64,000 bases of DNA from Flammeovirga yaeyamensis (GTDB lineage Bacteria; Bacteroidota; Bacteroidia; Cytophagales; Flammeovirgaceae): assembly GCF_018736045.1 (NCBI RefSeq), contig NZ_CP076132.1:3395501-3459500 (forward strand). Reading direction: 5' to 3'. The notes under the pieces were generated by a model. That model was not told where the DNA came from and searched no databases. It saw only the letters and a list, made by a program, of their open reading frames with translations. This document shows, one piece after another, positions 1 to 9,585 of the stretch. The translations under genes were made by a program, and so were the position numbers. Positions within the stretch are counted from its first letter, which is position 1. Each line of letters opens with the position of its first letter.

Positions 1-763
1 CTTTATCGAAATGAGGATCTTCCGAGTGAATGTATGTATTTTCGGTAATCAAATCCGTCATTCTTTGCGTTCTTTCTTTAAACCACTCGCCATGCTTTTC
101 TCTTGCATCTTGAATTAGTTTAACGGCTGCTTCTTTGTCTTTAGCAATAGAAACATAAAAGCCACCTCTACCCGATTTCGTTACTGCTGCATAGCCATTC
201 TCATCAATATTTTCCTTGTGAGATGGAGCAACAGCAAGTACTTTAGAAGGATCTTCCGTTGATGTATAATAAGTAGCTTGCTTATCTTTTCCAGTCTCTT
301 TTATCTGATCACCTAATAAAGATAATTTTGTTTTCTTACCTTTTACTGCTTCAAGAGAAACATAAAGCACATCTTGATCATCAAATAGAATTAACTTTTC
401 TACTGCAAGATCTGTCTTTCTTTGTAAATAATGAGGGTAGGCAATTACTTCAGAATTTTTTCTGTCGAACGCTTTCTCATCAATTTCAATTTTATAATCT
501 GTAAAAATTCTTTTCTGACCAACGTTCCAACCATCGAACCAACTATATAATTCAGAGTTTAGAATGTGTGAAGATGTTTGGAAGTAAGCACTTCTCTTGT
601 TGGTATAAGTAACAACACGATTTTCCTCTTTTGAGACAGGAACAGCTATCTCTTGAAGAATGTTATCGTTAATTTTTTCTTTAGATACATATTTCTCTTG
701 CTCCGAACAGCTAAAGAAACTGATTAAACATAATAACCCTATCAGGGAATGTCTAAAATTCAT
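1..763 (-). CDS. Truncated lipoprotein, possible six-hairpin glycosidase (amylo-alpha-1,6-glucosidase-like), 5' part only
   Basis: The gene runs off the left edge, so only its first 254 codons are present. I translated it by hand from the ATG at 763. It opens with a short hydrophobic segment and lipobox FFSC (Cys19), so the product should be an exported lipoprotein. The rest is a beta-rich N-terminal domain. Its last visible stretch (RMTDLITENTYIHSEDPHF) resembles the junction before the catalytic (alpha/alpha)6 barrel in bacterial amylo-alpha-1,6-glucosidase and trehalase-like proteins. That resemblance is from memory and the catalytic domain is outside the window, so the function is tentative. 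It is divergent from the GH38 alpha-mannosidase gene, which fits a sugar-degrading role. Confidence 0.5.
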   Translation of the reverse strand, partial: MNFRHSLIGLLCLISFFSCSEQEKYVSKEKINDNILQEIAVPVSKEENRVVTYTNKRSAYFQTSSHILNSELYSWFDGWNVGQKRIFTDYKIEIDEKAFDRKNSEVIAYPHYLQRKTDLAVEKLILFDDQDVLYVSLEAVKGKKTKLSLLGDQIKETGKDKQATYYTSTEDPSKVLAVAPSHKENIDENGYAAVTKSGRGGFYVSIAKDKEAAVKLIQDAREKHGEWFKERTQRMTDLITENTYIHSEDPHFDK

Positions 764-1260
764 AAATACATTCATTAGTTTTAAAACGAGTTCTCTTTTT
801 TCATACGAGTGGTTGAAAATCAACATCAACTCTATTCAATAATATAACACCAAAACAGTCTATATTATGTACCAATTTAATAAAGTTATGGTTGTTATGA
901 CTATTAAATTCATCATTTTTTAATGATTAGATTAAGACATTTGATAATCAAATATTTAGATTGTTATACAGCCTAATCCTAAAAGTATCCCCTGTAATAC
1001 AGACAATTAAGTAAGACAACAATACCACTATCACAAAAACCTTCAACCGATTGAATTTACAATGTTAATAAATGTGGTTTAACAAATAATAGGTGTACAC
1101 TTTACGCAAAATTTTTCATTTTTGCATTGTAGGTATGTTTAAACATATAGACTTGAGCATATCACACCAAATTAAAGTATGAGAATAAAGGTATTTAGAG
1201 AGTGTTCTTTAACACTTTCGACAATAATCCACTAACCATCGATTAAATAAGTCCACCGCA
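764..1260. other. Divergent intergenic region, 497 bp
   Basis: This gap separates the left-edge lipoprotein gene from the GH38 gene and must hold both promoters. It is AT-rich and has no RNA gene that I can recognise. A near match to the -7 box (CATTTTTG, one mismatch) lies near 1118-1125. The string TTTACGCAAA at 1101-1110 weakly resembles the motif found upstream of deoR and GH92 in the mannan locus (AAATACGCAT, AAACACGCAA), but one partial match proves nothing. Confidence 0.5.
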
Positions 1261-4200
1261 ATGAATCTCAAAAAGAAACCTATTTTATTTAGCTTCATTT
1301 TATTACAGCTAATTCTAATTTCAAACACTTTTGCTCAAGATAGCAAGTTCCTAAAAGGCTTTACTAAATATAAGCAAGGAGATATTATGCCATATAAATC
1401 TCCTCAAGAAGACGCAAACAAAGCCATGCTTGTGCGTTGCGAAGAAGGCAAAGAAGTAATGGAGTGGGAAGCTGAAGAAGTTCCCAAAAATTACAATGGT
1501 AAATTTGTTGAATTCGGCTTAATTATGGGTGTAGATATCGATAGAGCACAATACAGCTATGATATCTATATCAACGATAAAAAATATTTTACATTCACTG
1601 CTCCAGAAGAAAGTATTTTACAAGATGTAGAAACAACAGGTCCTAATGCCTCTACATTTACTTTTAAAGGTACAATGATTGATGCTTACAGTGATCTTTT
1701 TGGTTACGGCTTCTTAAAAGTGAAAACAGAAGACCTTCCTAAAGGTGAGCCTATCCGTATGAAAGTGGTGGCGCCAAATGTTGGAAAATCAAGCTGGATG
1801 ATGGTCTTCCGTTATGGTGTTGGTGGCAATGTTAGCTGGAAACAAGAACCTGCAGTGATTAAAACTAAAAAAGGACCAAAACAACAATTAAGAGCTACTG
1901 TTTTACATTATGGTAATCCAACTGATGCTGTAATTGTTGCTGGAAAAGATAAGAAAAAAGTAAAACTGAATGTTGGTGCTAACATCTTTAGAATTGAAGT
2001 AGACAAAGTTACTTCTCCACAAGATTTACATGTTCAAGTTAAAGTAGGTAAAGAAATTCTTGATGACAGAATGCTTACAGTTGATCCTGTAAAACACTAC
2101 GATTTATACTTATTGCACCACTCTCATGTTGACATTGGATATACTCATACTCAAGATGAGGTAGAAAAAGTACAATGGAAAAACTTGGATGACGCAGTAA
2201 TGATGAGTCAGAAAACACAAGATTTCCCTGAAGGATCTAAATTTAAGTGGTCTGTTGAAGTAATGTGGGCTGTTGAAAGCTACCTTAAAAATGCTACTCC
2301 AGAAAAAAGAGCTGCTTTTATTGAGGCTGTACAAAACGGTTCTATCGAATTGGATGGTTTATATGGTAACATGTTAACGGGTTTATCTAACCCTCAAGAG
2401 TTGGTAGAATCTACTTTCGATGCTTTAGAAGTTTCGAAAGAAGCAGGTGTTCCTTTAGAATCTGCTATGATTACTGACGTTCCTGGTTATACTTGGGGTA
2501 TGGTTCCAGTATTAGCACACTCAGGTGTAAAATATTTATCTGCAGGTACCAACGTTTTCCATAGAATTGGATCTACTATTTCTACGTGGGGTGACCGTCC
2601 GTTCTATTGGAGTTCTCCTTCTGGCGAAGAAAAAGTATTGGTTTGGGTACATGAAAAAGGATATTCTCACTTCCATACTGGTTTAGGTTTTACAGATTTG
2701 AAAGTATTATTGACTCCAAAATCAGTTTTTGATTACCTGAACGAATTAAACGAAAGAAATTATCCTTATGACATCACTACACTTCGTTATACAGTAGGAT
2801 CTGATAACGGACCAGTAGATCAAGGAATCTCTGAAACAGTAAAAGCTTGGAACGAAAAGTACGAAACTCCAAAAGTATTACTTTCGACAACTACAGAATC
2901 GTTTAAAGCATTTGAAGATAAATATGGCGATGAACTTCCTGTAGTTAAAGGTGATTTCACTCCATATTGGGAAGATGGTGCAGGTTCTACATCAAAAGAA
3001 ACTGCTTTAGTAAGAAATGCATCTGAGAAATTATCGCAAGCAATGACATTATTATCAATGAATGATGTTGAAATTCCTAACAAAGAATTTGAGCAAGCAT
3101 GGAGATATGTGCTTTTATATAACGAACATACTTGGGGTGCTTACAACTCCATTTCAGAACCAGAAGCTGATTTTGTACACTCACAATGGGCTGTAAAACA
3201 ATCGTTCGCTATTAAAGCGGATAGTATTGCAGATGCAATTTTACAAAAAGCATTGGCATCGACAAAAGATGAAAAAGGGGTAACTTTAACCAACACTGTT
3301 TCTTGGGAAAGAGCAGATATGATTACCCTTTCGGCAGAGCAATCGCAACAAGGAGATATTGTCTTGAACCGTCAGGGCGACGTCTTCCCTACTCAACGTT
3401 CATCAAATGGTAACTTGGCCGTATGGATTCCTAATATTCCTGGTTTTGGTTCTAAAGAGATTTTCGTTACTCCAGGTGAAGCCTCTACAGTGAAAAAAGT
3501 CATTAACCATGAAAATGGTTTTGAAAATGACCAAATCAAAGTAGAAATTAATCCTGAAACTGGTGCAATCACATCTTTATATGATAAAATCAGAAAGAAA
3601 GAGTTAGCTGATACAAAAGCTTTAAAAGGTATTAATGATTATTACTATGTAAAAGGAAGAAACCCACAATCTCCTTTAACTACGGGTAATGATGTTACTA
3701 TAAAATATATTGAAAAAGGTGATTTAACTTCGACTATCGAAATTTCATCATCAGCTCCGGGTACGGAAGAGTGGAAACGTTTGATTACAATTAATGCTTA
3801 CTCTAATGAAGTAGCTATCGAGAATAAAATCAACAAAACAAATATCTACGATCCAGAAGGTGTTCACATTGCATTCCCTTTCAAAGTAGATGGTGGTACT
3901 GTTAGAATTGATGTTCCTTTCGGTGAGTATATTCCAGAAAAAGAACAATTACCGGGTTCTTGTAAAAACTATTTCACGGTTCAGCGTTATGTAGATGTTT
4001 CGAACTTAGACCATGGTGTTACTTGGGCTTCTCCAGATGCTCCAATGATCGAACTAGGTGAAATTACAACGGATGCATTAAGCTATGGATGGGTAAACGA
4101 AGTGAAATCTACTCAAACGATTTACGCTTATTTGATGAACAACTATTGGGAAACAAACTACAAAGCGAGTCAAGATGGATGGCATAATTTCCGTTTCGTA

Positions 4201-4563
4201 TTGAAACCTCACGGTGCTTATGTTTCTAGCCAAGCAAAGAAGTTTAGTACTGGAATTTCTCAACCATTATTGATTAGTGAAAATGGCAATAATGAGTTTT
4301 TACCACTTGTTCGTCCTACATCTAATCAAATGATCATTACGGCGGCAAGACCAATGAAAAAAGATCAGGTATTAGTGACTGTTTTAAATGCTTCTGCGGG
4401 TGATAAAGAGTTATCATTAGAAACATCAAAACAAGTAAAAGAGATTCGAGTATCGAACATTCATGGTGATGATTTAGGTGCTTATCAACCTAATGAAAAC
4501 GTTCCTGGATGGGGCATTCGATTCTTACTAATTGAAAAAGAACCTGTTAAGGACATTAAATAA
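1261..4563 (+). CDS. Secreted GH38 alpha-mannosidase
   Basis: This is a retaining alpha-mannosidase of family GH38, expected to trim alpha-linked mannose from N-glycans or mannan in the periplasm or outside the cell. A Sec signal peptide ends near residue 26 (NTFAQ). A beta-sandwich-like N-terminal region precedes the catalytic domain, which begins near residue 280. The zinc-site pair is H289 and D291 in HSHVDIGYT. D406 in ITDVPGYTWG is the likely nucleophile, and H623 in NEHTWGAY is a third metal-ligand candidate. The C-terminal half from about residue 690 is beta-rich, as usual in the family. The 1,100-residue length fits bacterial GH38 enzymes. The gene stands alone with its own terminator, 24 kb from the large mannan locus, but its activity complements the GH92 and GH125 enzymes encoded there. 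Confidence 0.9.
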   Translation: MNLKKKPILFSFILLQLILISNTFAQDSKFLKGFTKYKQGDIMPYKSPQEDANKAMLVRCEEGKEVMEWEAEEVPKNYNGKFVEFGLIMGVDIDRAQYSYDIYINDKKYFTFTAPEESILQDVETTGPNASTFTFKGTMIDAYSDLFGYGFLKVKTEDLPKGEPIRMKVVAPNVGKSSWMMVFRYGVGGNVSWKQEPAVIKTKKGPKQQLRATVLHYGNPTDAVIVAGKDKKKVKLNVGANIFRIEVDKVTSPQDLHVQVKVGKEILDDRMLTVDPVKHYDLYLLHHSHVDIGYTHTQDEVEKVQWKNLDDAVMMSQKTQDFPEGSKFKWSVEVMWAVESYLKNATPEKRAAFIEAVQNGSIELDGLYGNMLTGLSNPQELVESTFDALEVSKEAGVPLESAMITDVPGYTWGMVPVLAHSGVKYLSAGTNVFHRIGSTISTWGDRPFYWSSPSGEEKVLVWVHEKGYSHFHTGLGFTDLKVLLTPKSVFDYLNELNERNYPYDITTLRYTVGSDNGPVDQGISETVKAWNEKYETPKVLLSTTTESFKAFEDKYGDELPVVKGDFTPYWEDGAGSTSKETALVRNASEKLSQAMTLLSMNDVEIPNKEFEQAWRYVLLYNEHTWGAYNSISEPEADFVHSQWAVKQSFAIKADSIADAILQKALASTKDEKGVTLTNTVSWERADMITLSAEQSQQGDIVLNRQGDVFPTQRSSNGNLAVWIPNIPGFGSKEIFVTPGEASTVKKVINHENGFENDQIKVEINPETGAITSLYDKIRKKELADTKALKGINDYYYVKGRNPQSPLTTGNDVTIKYIEKGDLTSTIEISSSAPGTEEWKRLITINAYSNEVAIENKINKTNIYDPEGVHIAFPFKVDGGTVRIDVPFGEYIPEKEQLPGSCKNYFTVQRYVDVSNLDHGVTWASPDAPMIELGEITTDALSYGWVNEVKSTQTIYAYLMNNYWETNYKASQDGWHNFRFVLKPHGAYVSSQAKKFSTGISQPLLISENGNNEFLPLVRPTSNQMIITAARPMKKDQVLVTVLNASAGDKELSLETSKQVKEIRVSNIHGDDLGAYQPNENVPGWGIRFLLIEKEPVKDIK

Positions 4564-4567
4564 TTTA

Positions 4568-4608
4568 AATGGTGATCAGAAATTTTAACTGATCACCATT
4601 TTTTTTTT
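4568..4608 (+). terminator. Intrinsic terminator after GH38
   Basis: A 12-bp stem (AATGGTGATCAG / CTGATCACCATT) with a 9-nt loop is followed by a run of eight more T. It ends the GH38 transcript before the next promoter. Confidence 0.9.
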
Positions 4609-4673
4609 GATATTATAATCTTTACCCATTCACAATTTCACTTTTTTTGAACCCATTGAATTTTGTTAATATC

Positions 4674-4681
4674 TACCTTTG
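4674..4681 (+). promoter_or_regulatory. Promoter -7 box TACCTTTG
   Basis: Exact match to TAnnTTTG. A TTTG at 4646-4649 is a possible -33 element, although the spacing of 24 nt is somewhat long. It would start a transcript about 80 nt before the phosphatase ATG at 4767. Confidence 0.55.
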
Positions 4682-4766
4682 TACTACTAAATCAATCAAA
4701 TAGAACTAATCGCTAAAGACTCCTTTAATCAAAACTCTGCTGTACGATTTGAGGAACACTATAATT

Positions 4767-6134
4767 ATGAAACCGAAATTAAATCGATCTATTGTTTTCT
4801 TTATCTTCATATCCTTTTTATTTGGATGTGGTCATTCTACCAATGTAAGTGATGAAATAGATACCTATGATGAATGGGAACTAGGAAAACATCAACCATA
4901 TGATTTTAAATCTGTAAAAGCACTTCCTGAAGGGTATGCCGTTGACTATGTAGGGTATTTGTCTCGTCATGGATCCAGATATATGTTGGAACCTAAAGAA
5001 GATGTTGTACTTTATAACCTTTTTGAAAATGCGAAGCTTAATGATGGCTTAAAAAAACAAGGTAAACACATCTTTGAGGAGATTAAGTTACTTGTTAAAT
5101 ACCAACATAATAAGTACGGTGATTTATCTGAAATAGGTAAAAAAGAACATAAAGTGCTTGGTCAAAGAATGGGGAAACTATGTGAAGATTACTTCAATAA
5201 TGAACCAAAAATTAAGAGTACATCGACATTTAAATCTAGGACACAAGACTCTAGAACTACTTTTCATAAAGGTCTTCAATCAAAAGGTTATCATCCAAAA
5301 TTCGTCAACATTACCTACGATGAATTTAATGATCCTATCTTAAGGGCATTTAAAATTTGTCCAAACTATAATCAATACATTGATTCTTTAAGTTGGTTAA
5401 ACCACATTCAAGAGTATCAAAAAACTACAGCGTATATCGAAGTTAGGAATAGAATATTAAATAGCCTATTCAAAAAATCCTATCTACAATACTTAGATGA
5501 AAAGCAAAAAAGATTTTATGACAATGAACATAATCTAATTATTGCGAATAAAGACGATATTATTTATAACCTCTTCAAATGTTTTAAGATTACTAGAAAC
5601 TTACAATTAGAAAGTCACCCTAATCTAGAAATTTTCAGTGCTGAAGACTCTAAAATATTAACGAGAATAGACGATATACATTCCTTCTTTGAAAAAGGGC
5701 CAGGATATGAGGGGCGTGATATTTCATACAAACATGGAATTACGTTTCTAAAGTATTTACATACAAATATGAATGACTTTGTGAATGGCAAATCCGATTA
5801 CGCCGGTAATTTTAATTTCGCACATACAAACACAGTTTTACCTGTTCTTGTTCTTTTAAACTTGGATAAGATTGGTGAGAGAAGTCTAGAAGAGTGGAAT
5901 GAAACAGAAATTTCTACAATGGCCACAAATATATCCTGGATCCTATTAAATAAAGGTGGTGAAAGATATATTCAAATTCGTTGGAATGAACAATCTGTAA
6001 GTCTGCCATTGGAAGATCAAAATGATCATATCTATAAATATGATGACTATAATAACTATATGGAGTCAATTTTAACATCATATGGCCTGAATGTTCACCG
6101 AGGGAATTACAACGATATTTTATTTTCTATTTAA
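4767..6134 (+). CDS. Histidine acid phosphatase lipoprotein, MINPP-like
   Basis: This is a branch-2 histidine phosphatase, the family of phytases and multiple inositol-polyphosphate phosphatases. The catalytic RHGSR motif is at residues 67-71, with H68 the expected phospho-acceptor. The second motif is HTNTVLP from H353, where the usual acidic proton donor after His is Thr, so the acid may sit elsewhere. The reading frame opens with a TTG at 4749, but the ATG at 4767 gives a clean lipoprotein signal with lipobox LFGC (Cys21) and is the better start. It lies downstream of GH38 in the same direction but has its own promoter. It may release phosphate from inositol phosphates or from phosphorylated glycans; the sequence does not decide. 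Confidence 0.8.
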   Translation: MKPKLNRSIVFFIFISFLFGCGHSTNVSDEIDTYDEWELGKHQPYDFKSVKALPEGYAVDYVGYLSRHGSRYMLEPKEDVVLYNLFENAKLNDGLKKQGKHIFEEIKLLVKYQHNKYGDLSEIGKKEHKVLGQRMGKLCEDYFNNEPKIKSTSTFKSRTQDSRTTFHKGLQSKGYHPKFVNITYDEFNDPILRAFKICPNYNQYIDSLSWLNHIQEYQKTTAYIEVRNRILNSLFKKSYLQYLDEKQKRFYDNEHNLIIANKDDIIYNLFKCFKITRNLQLESHPNLEIFSAEDSKILTRIDDIHSFFEKGPGYEGRDISYKHGITFLKYLHTNMNDFVNGKSDYAGNFNFAHTNTVLPVLVLLNLDKIGERSLEEWNETEISTMATNISWILLNKGGERYIQIRWNEQSVSLPLEDQNDHIYKYDDYNNYMESILTSYGLNVHRGNYNDILFSI

Positions 6135-6166
6135 TGTTTTGGTATATTTAATTTCCAAAACATTAA
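6131..6166 (+). other. Intercistronic hairpin without T-tract
   Basis: A 12-bp perfect stem (TTAATGTTTTGG / CCAAAACATTAA) has a 12-nt loop. The phosphatase stop codon (6132-6134) lies in the left arm. No T-run follows and the next gene starts 8 nt further on, so it may be a processing or mRNA-stability hairpin or a weak terminator. Confidence 0.6.
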
Positions 6167-6173
6167 TTAGTCT

Positions 6174-6839
6174 ATGATCACACAAGAGGTATTTCAGTTT
6201 TTAGCTGATTTAAAAGAAAATAATCATAAAGATTGGTTCACTGAAAACAAACCAACTTATCAAAAGCATCATCAAACGGTTAAAGAGTTATTCACTCAAA
6301 TTCAGGATGAATTAAATAAAACAGATCAGATTGAGGGTCATAAGATTTATAGAATTTATCGTGATGTCCGTTTCTCAAAAGATAAAACACCTTATAAAAC
6401 ATGGTTTTCTGGCTATTTTAGTCGTTTAAAACCAGCACTTAGAGGTGGATATTATTTTCATTTGGAAGATGGAAAATGTATGATTGGAGGTGGTTTCTAT
6501 GCTCCCAATAAAGATGATTTGAAGAGAATTCGTGATGAGTTTACTTTTGGTGATCAAGAAATTAGAGGAATCATAGAAGACCCGACCTTCAAGAAATACT
6601 TTGGTACGCTTGAAGGCGATGGAGTGAAAACGGCTCCAAAGGGATACGATAAAAACGACCCTGCCATCGAATTGATCAGAAAGAAACAATTCTATGCTAT
6701 GAGGTTTTTCTCTAACGAAGAGGTGTTGAAAGACAACTTTGTAGAAGAAGTAGTAAAGACATTTATCGCATTAAGACCATTCTTTGATTATATGTCAAAT
6801 GTTTTAACGACAGACCTCAATGGAGAAAGTATTATATAA
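6174..6839 (+). CDS. DUF2461 / TIGR02453 family protein
   Basis: This 221-residue protein belongs to the DUF2461 (TIGR02453) family, whose biochemical role is not established. Family features that I recognise are the N-terminal stretch around FLADLKENNHKDWF, the YRDVRFSKDKTPYKTWF block near residues 63-80, and the later GGGFYAP and SNEEVLKDNF blocks. There is no signal peptide, so it is cytoplasmic. It follows the phosphatase gene by 39 bp, across a hairpin, and may share its transcript. It converges on menD, and the two genes end inside one shared palindrome. Its length is normal for the family. Confidence 0.85.
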   Translation: MITQEVFQFLADLKENNHKDWFTENKPTYQKHHQTVKELFTQIQDELNKTDQIEGHKIYRIYRDVRFSKDKTPYKTWFSGYFSRLKPALRGGYYFHLEDGKCMIGGGFYAPNKDDLKRIRDEFTFGDQEIRGIIEDPTFKKYFGTLEGDGVKTAPKGYDKNDPAIELIRKKQFYAMRFFSNEEVLKDNFVEEVVKTFIALRPFFDYMSNVLTTDLNGESII

Positions 6840-6897
6840 ACCATATGTATCAAAAACCCCTGATTTAAATCCGGGGTTTTTGATACATATGGTTTAT
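6836..6897. terminator. Bidirectional terminator with both stop codons in the stem
   Basis: A perfect 25-bp inverted repeat (6836-6860 with 6873-6897) has a 12-nt loop and a core CAAAAACCCC / GGGGTTTTTG. The stop TAA of the DUF2461 gene (6837-6839) pairs with the stop of menD (complement of 6894-6896). Confidence 0.9.
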
Positions 6898-8600
6898 TGT
6901 TTTGTATAGATACCTTCTTTCTTAAATGCTTTAAAGGTATTCTTACTTATATTCTTATTCGTAAACACTTCGTAAATCGATGGTTTATCGTTCTTAGTTA
7001 AAAACTCCTGATAATTGAAGTAGAACTCTTCTTTGGAATTGATTCCCCAATAATGAACATCAAATTCTTTGGCCAAATGATGTGCATTGGTTCTTTGTTC
7101 TGTTTCGAAATATTCCTCTAACTCAGGTTGCCTTGTCGGTCCATCAATCATCCTAAATATCACGCCTCCTTGATTATTCAAAAGAAGAACGTTCAGATTA
7201 GAAGGCAGGTAATTATTCCAAAATGCGTTTCTATCATAAAAGAAAGCCAAATCTCCTGTAAGTAAGAAATGAGGTCTGTCCTTATCCGATATTGCATGAC
7301 CAATTGCTGTACTTGTACTTCCATCGATACCGCTCGTTCCTCTGTTCGCATGAACATCTATATCGGGTCTTTGCAAACCAATAAAGTTGGCATAACGTAC
7401 AGACATACTGTTAGCTAAATGCAAGACAGCATTTTCTGGCAATTCATTGATGAGATGATTGACGATCTCCAATTCTGAGAAAGATAGTAAATCAAAGAAA
7501 TCGGTTTTGTTCGCTTTCACCTTATCATCTGCCTCTTTCCAATGGTTTAGGAAATCATCATCAAAAGATAATTCGAAGTCGGATAATTGATCGAAAAATG
7601 CTTCTGGTGTTGAGCGGATAACCGTAGATAATGATTGGAAAGGATCAGGCACTTCACCTGCTTCTTGAATATGTAATTGATATTTTGGAGGATTCTTTCT
7701 TAAAAACAATTTCAAGTTCTTAGAAATGACACTCATTCCAAAAGTAATGACGATATCAGGTTGTAACTCTTCTATTACTGTCGGCGTCAAAAAGACATCT
7801 TGATGTATGATGGCTTGATCTACAGATCCATAATTAGAGATAATATCAGAAACAACGGGGACATTAAGCTGATTTAAATACTCAACGATATAGTCGTTTC
7901 TCTGCTGTTGACCAGCAATAATCAGAACTTTCTTATTCGATTCAAAAAGTGGAATTAGTTTCTCTTCCCACGTTTCTTGATCTAAATAAGGTTCTGATTG
8001 AATGATTTCTCTTGTGGATTGTGGAGTGCTTTCATAAATGAAATGCTCCCCTTCTTCAGGATAAAAGGGCTCACGTAATGGCCAATTGATTTGGATAGGG
8101 CCTGAAGGATATTCTAAAGCATTGCACATGGCCTCTGCCCCAATTCTCTGACGATACCATTTAGCATCCTCATGAGAAAGATCTACCGGCATGTGGTATG
8201 CTTTCTTTATATGCTTACCAAAAATGTTCTGTTGTTGAATTGTCTGTCCATCCCACTGATCGATCCATTCTGTAGGACGATCTGCTGTGATCACAATTAA
8301 GGGAACTCTTTGATAATAAGCTTCCGCAACTGCAGGTGCATAATTTAATGCTGCTGTACCGGAAGTACAGGCAATGGCCACAGGTAAATTCGTTTGCTGA
8401 GCGATACCTAAAGCAATAAAAGCAGCTGAACGCTCATCGCTTACAGTTTTAGTGTTTATTTGAGGGTGCCTTGCAAATGCCAAAGCTAAAGGTGCAACTC
8501 TGGAACCGGGAGATAAAACAACATCCCTTACTCCTTTTTGGTAAAGTTGTTCGACAAAGTTGCCTACTTCTACAAGTAAATCTTTACGGTGTTGGCTCAT
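6894..8600 (-). CDS. menD: 2-succinyl-5-enolpyruvyl-6-hydroxy-3-cyclohexene-1-carboxylate synthase
   Basis: MenD is a thiamine-diphosphate enzyme that joins isochorismate and 2-oxoglutarate in menaquinone synthesis. The N-terminal PYR domain shows VVLSPGSRVAPLALA and a conserved Glu in SDERSAAF. The C-terminal PP domain has GTSGIDGSTSTAIGHA, followed by the diphosphate/Mg-binding motif beginning LTGDLAFFYD and ending near LLLNNQGGVIF. At 568 residues it is of normal length. It is last in an operon with rsmG and a polyprenyl diphosphate synthase (5-bp gaps), which links head-group and side-chain synthesis of menaquinone. It ends in the shared bidirectional terminator. Confidence 0.95.
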   Translation of the reverse strand: MSQHRKDLLVEVGNFVEQLYQKGVRDVVLSPGSRVAPLALAFARHPQINTKTVSDERSAAFIALGIAQQTNLPVAIACTSGTAALNYAPAVAEAYYQRVPLIVITADRPTEWIDQWDGQTIQQQNIFGKHIKKAYHMPVDLSHEDAKWYRQRIGAEAMCNALEYPSGPIQINWPLREPFYPEEGEHFIYESTPQSTREIIQSEPYLDQETWEEKLIPLFESNKKVLIIAGQQQRNDYIVEYLNQLNVPVVSDIISNYGSVDQAIIHQDVFLTPTVIEELQPDIVITFGMSVISKNLKLFLRKNPPKYQLHIQEAGEVPDPFQSLSTVIRSTPEAFFDQLSDFELSFDDDFLNHWKEADDKVKANKTDFFDLLSFSELEIVNHLINELPENAVLHLANSMSVRYANFIGLQRPDIDVHANRGTSGIDGSTSTAIGHAISDKDRPHFLLTGDLAFFYDRNAFWNNYLPSNLNVLLLNNQGGVIFRMIDGPTRQPELEEYFETEQRTNAHHLAKEFDVHYWGINSKEEFYFNYQEFLTKNDKPSIYEVFTNKNISKNTFKAFKKEGIYTKQ

Positions 8601-8605
8601 GTAAA

Positions 8606-9580
8606 TTATTTCTTACGTTCTACTACATAAGAGATCAACTGATGCAAAGCAGTTTTATATTCAGAATCTGGAAGTTCGTCTAAGATCGCTCTACCTTCTT
8701 TGATGTATTCATGCATTTTTTCTTCTGCATATTCTAATCCACCAGAAGATTTTACAAACTCAATAATTTCACGAACGACTTTCTGATTGGTATTTTGAGT
8801 TCTGATTTTGAAAATCACCTCTTTCTTCTTTAACCACTTGGCATTGTTTAATGCATAGATTAAAGGAAGCGTCATTTTCTTTTCTTTGATATCGATACCC
8901 AACGGCTTACCAATTTCGTCGGTGCCATAATCAAATAAATCGTCTTTGATTTGGAAAGCGATACCAATCTTCTCTCCCATCTTGTGCATCTTTTTGATCA
9001 CTTCTTCAGATGCTCCACTTGATGCTGCCCCTACTGCTGTACAAGCGGCAATTAAAGTAGCTGTTTTCTGACGAATAATCTCAAAGTATACTTCCTCAGT
9101 GATATCTAAACGGCGTGCTTTCTCAATTTGCATCAATTCGCCTTCAGACATCTCTTTTACTGCTGTAGATACATGTCTAAGCAACTCGTGGTCGCCATTA
9201 TCCACAGCAAGTAATAAACCTCTTGATAGTAAATAATCACCTACCAATACGGCTGTTTTATTTTTCCAAAGTGCTTTAATCGAGAAAAAACCTCTACGGT
9301 AATCGGCATCATCTACCACATCGTCGTGCACGAGTGTAGCTGTATGCAGCAATTCGATTAAAGAAGCACCTCTATATGTTTGATCCTCAATTTGACCAGT
9401 TGCCCCTGCAGTAAGAAAAACTAAAATGGGGCGCATTTGTTTGCCTTTACTCTTTACGATATAGCTCATAATTCTATCGAGTAGAGCTACATCTGTACGC
9501 ATATGCTCTCTAAACTTCTTTTCGAAGATGAGCATTTGCTCTTGCACTGGTATTTGGAAATCTTTGACTTTTTTGGACAT
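8606..9580 (-). CDS. Polyprenyl diphosphate synthase (menaquinone side chain)
   Basis: This is a trans-isoprenyl diphosphate synthase that extends farnesyl-type primers with isopentenyl diphosphate. The first Asp-rich motif is HDDVVDDADYRRG near residues 85-97, and the second is QIKDDLFDYG near residue 215. KGKQMRP near residues 45-51 binds the diphosphate. At 324 residues it fits long-chain (C30-C40) synthases such as octaprenyl or heptaprenyl synthase, and the neighbouring menD supports a role in the menaquinone tail. Exact chain length cannot be read from the sequence. The gene sits between rsmG and menD with gaps of 5 bp on each side. Confidence 0.93.
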   Translation of the reverse strand: MSKKVKDFQIPVQEQMLIFEKKFREHMRTDVALLDRIMSYIVKSKGKQMRPILVFLTAGATGQIEDQTYRGASLIELLHTATLVHDDVVDDADYRRGFFSIKALWKNKTAVLVGDYLLSRGLLLAVDNGDHELLRHVSTAVKEMSEGELMQIEKARRLDITEEVYFEIIRQKTATLIAACTAVGAASSGASEEVIKKMHKMGEKIGIAFQIKDDLFDYGTDEIGKPLGIDIKEKKMTLPLIYALNNAKWLKKKEVIFKIRTQNTNQKVVREIIEFVKSSGGLEYAEEKMHEYIKEGRAILDELPDSEYKTALHQLISYVVERKK

Positions 9581-9585
9581 ATTCT

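Noticed and set aside
660-842. Open frame of 60 codons on the plus strand
   Set aside because: It lies opposite the start of the left-edge lipoprotein gene, which has a clear lipobox; the plus frame has no family features.
2110-4263. Several minus-strand frames inside GH38
   Set aside because: Shadows of a well-supported gene with conserved catalytic motifs.
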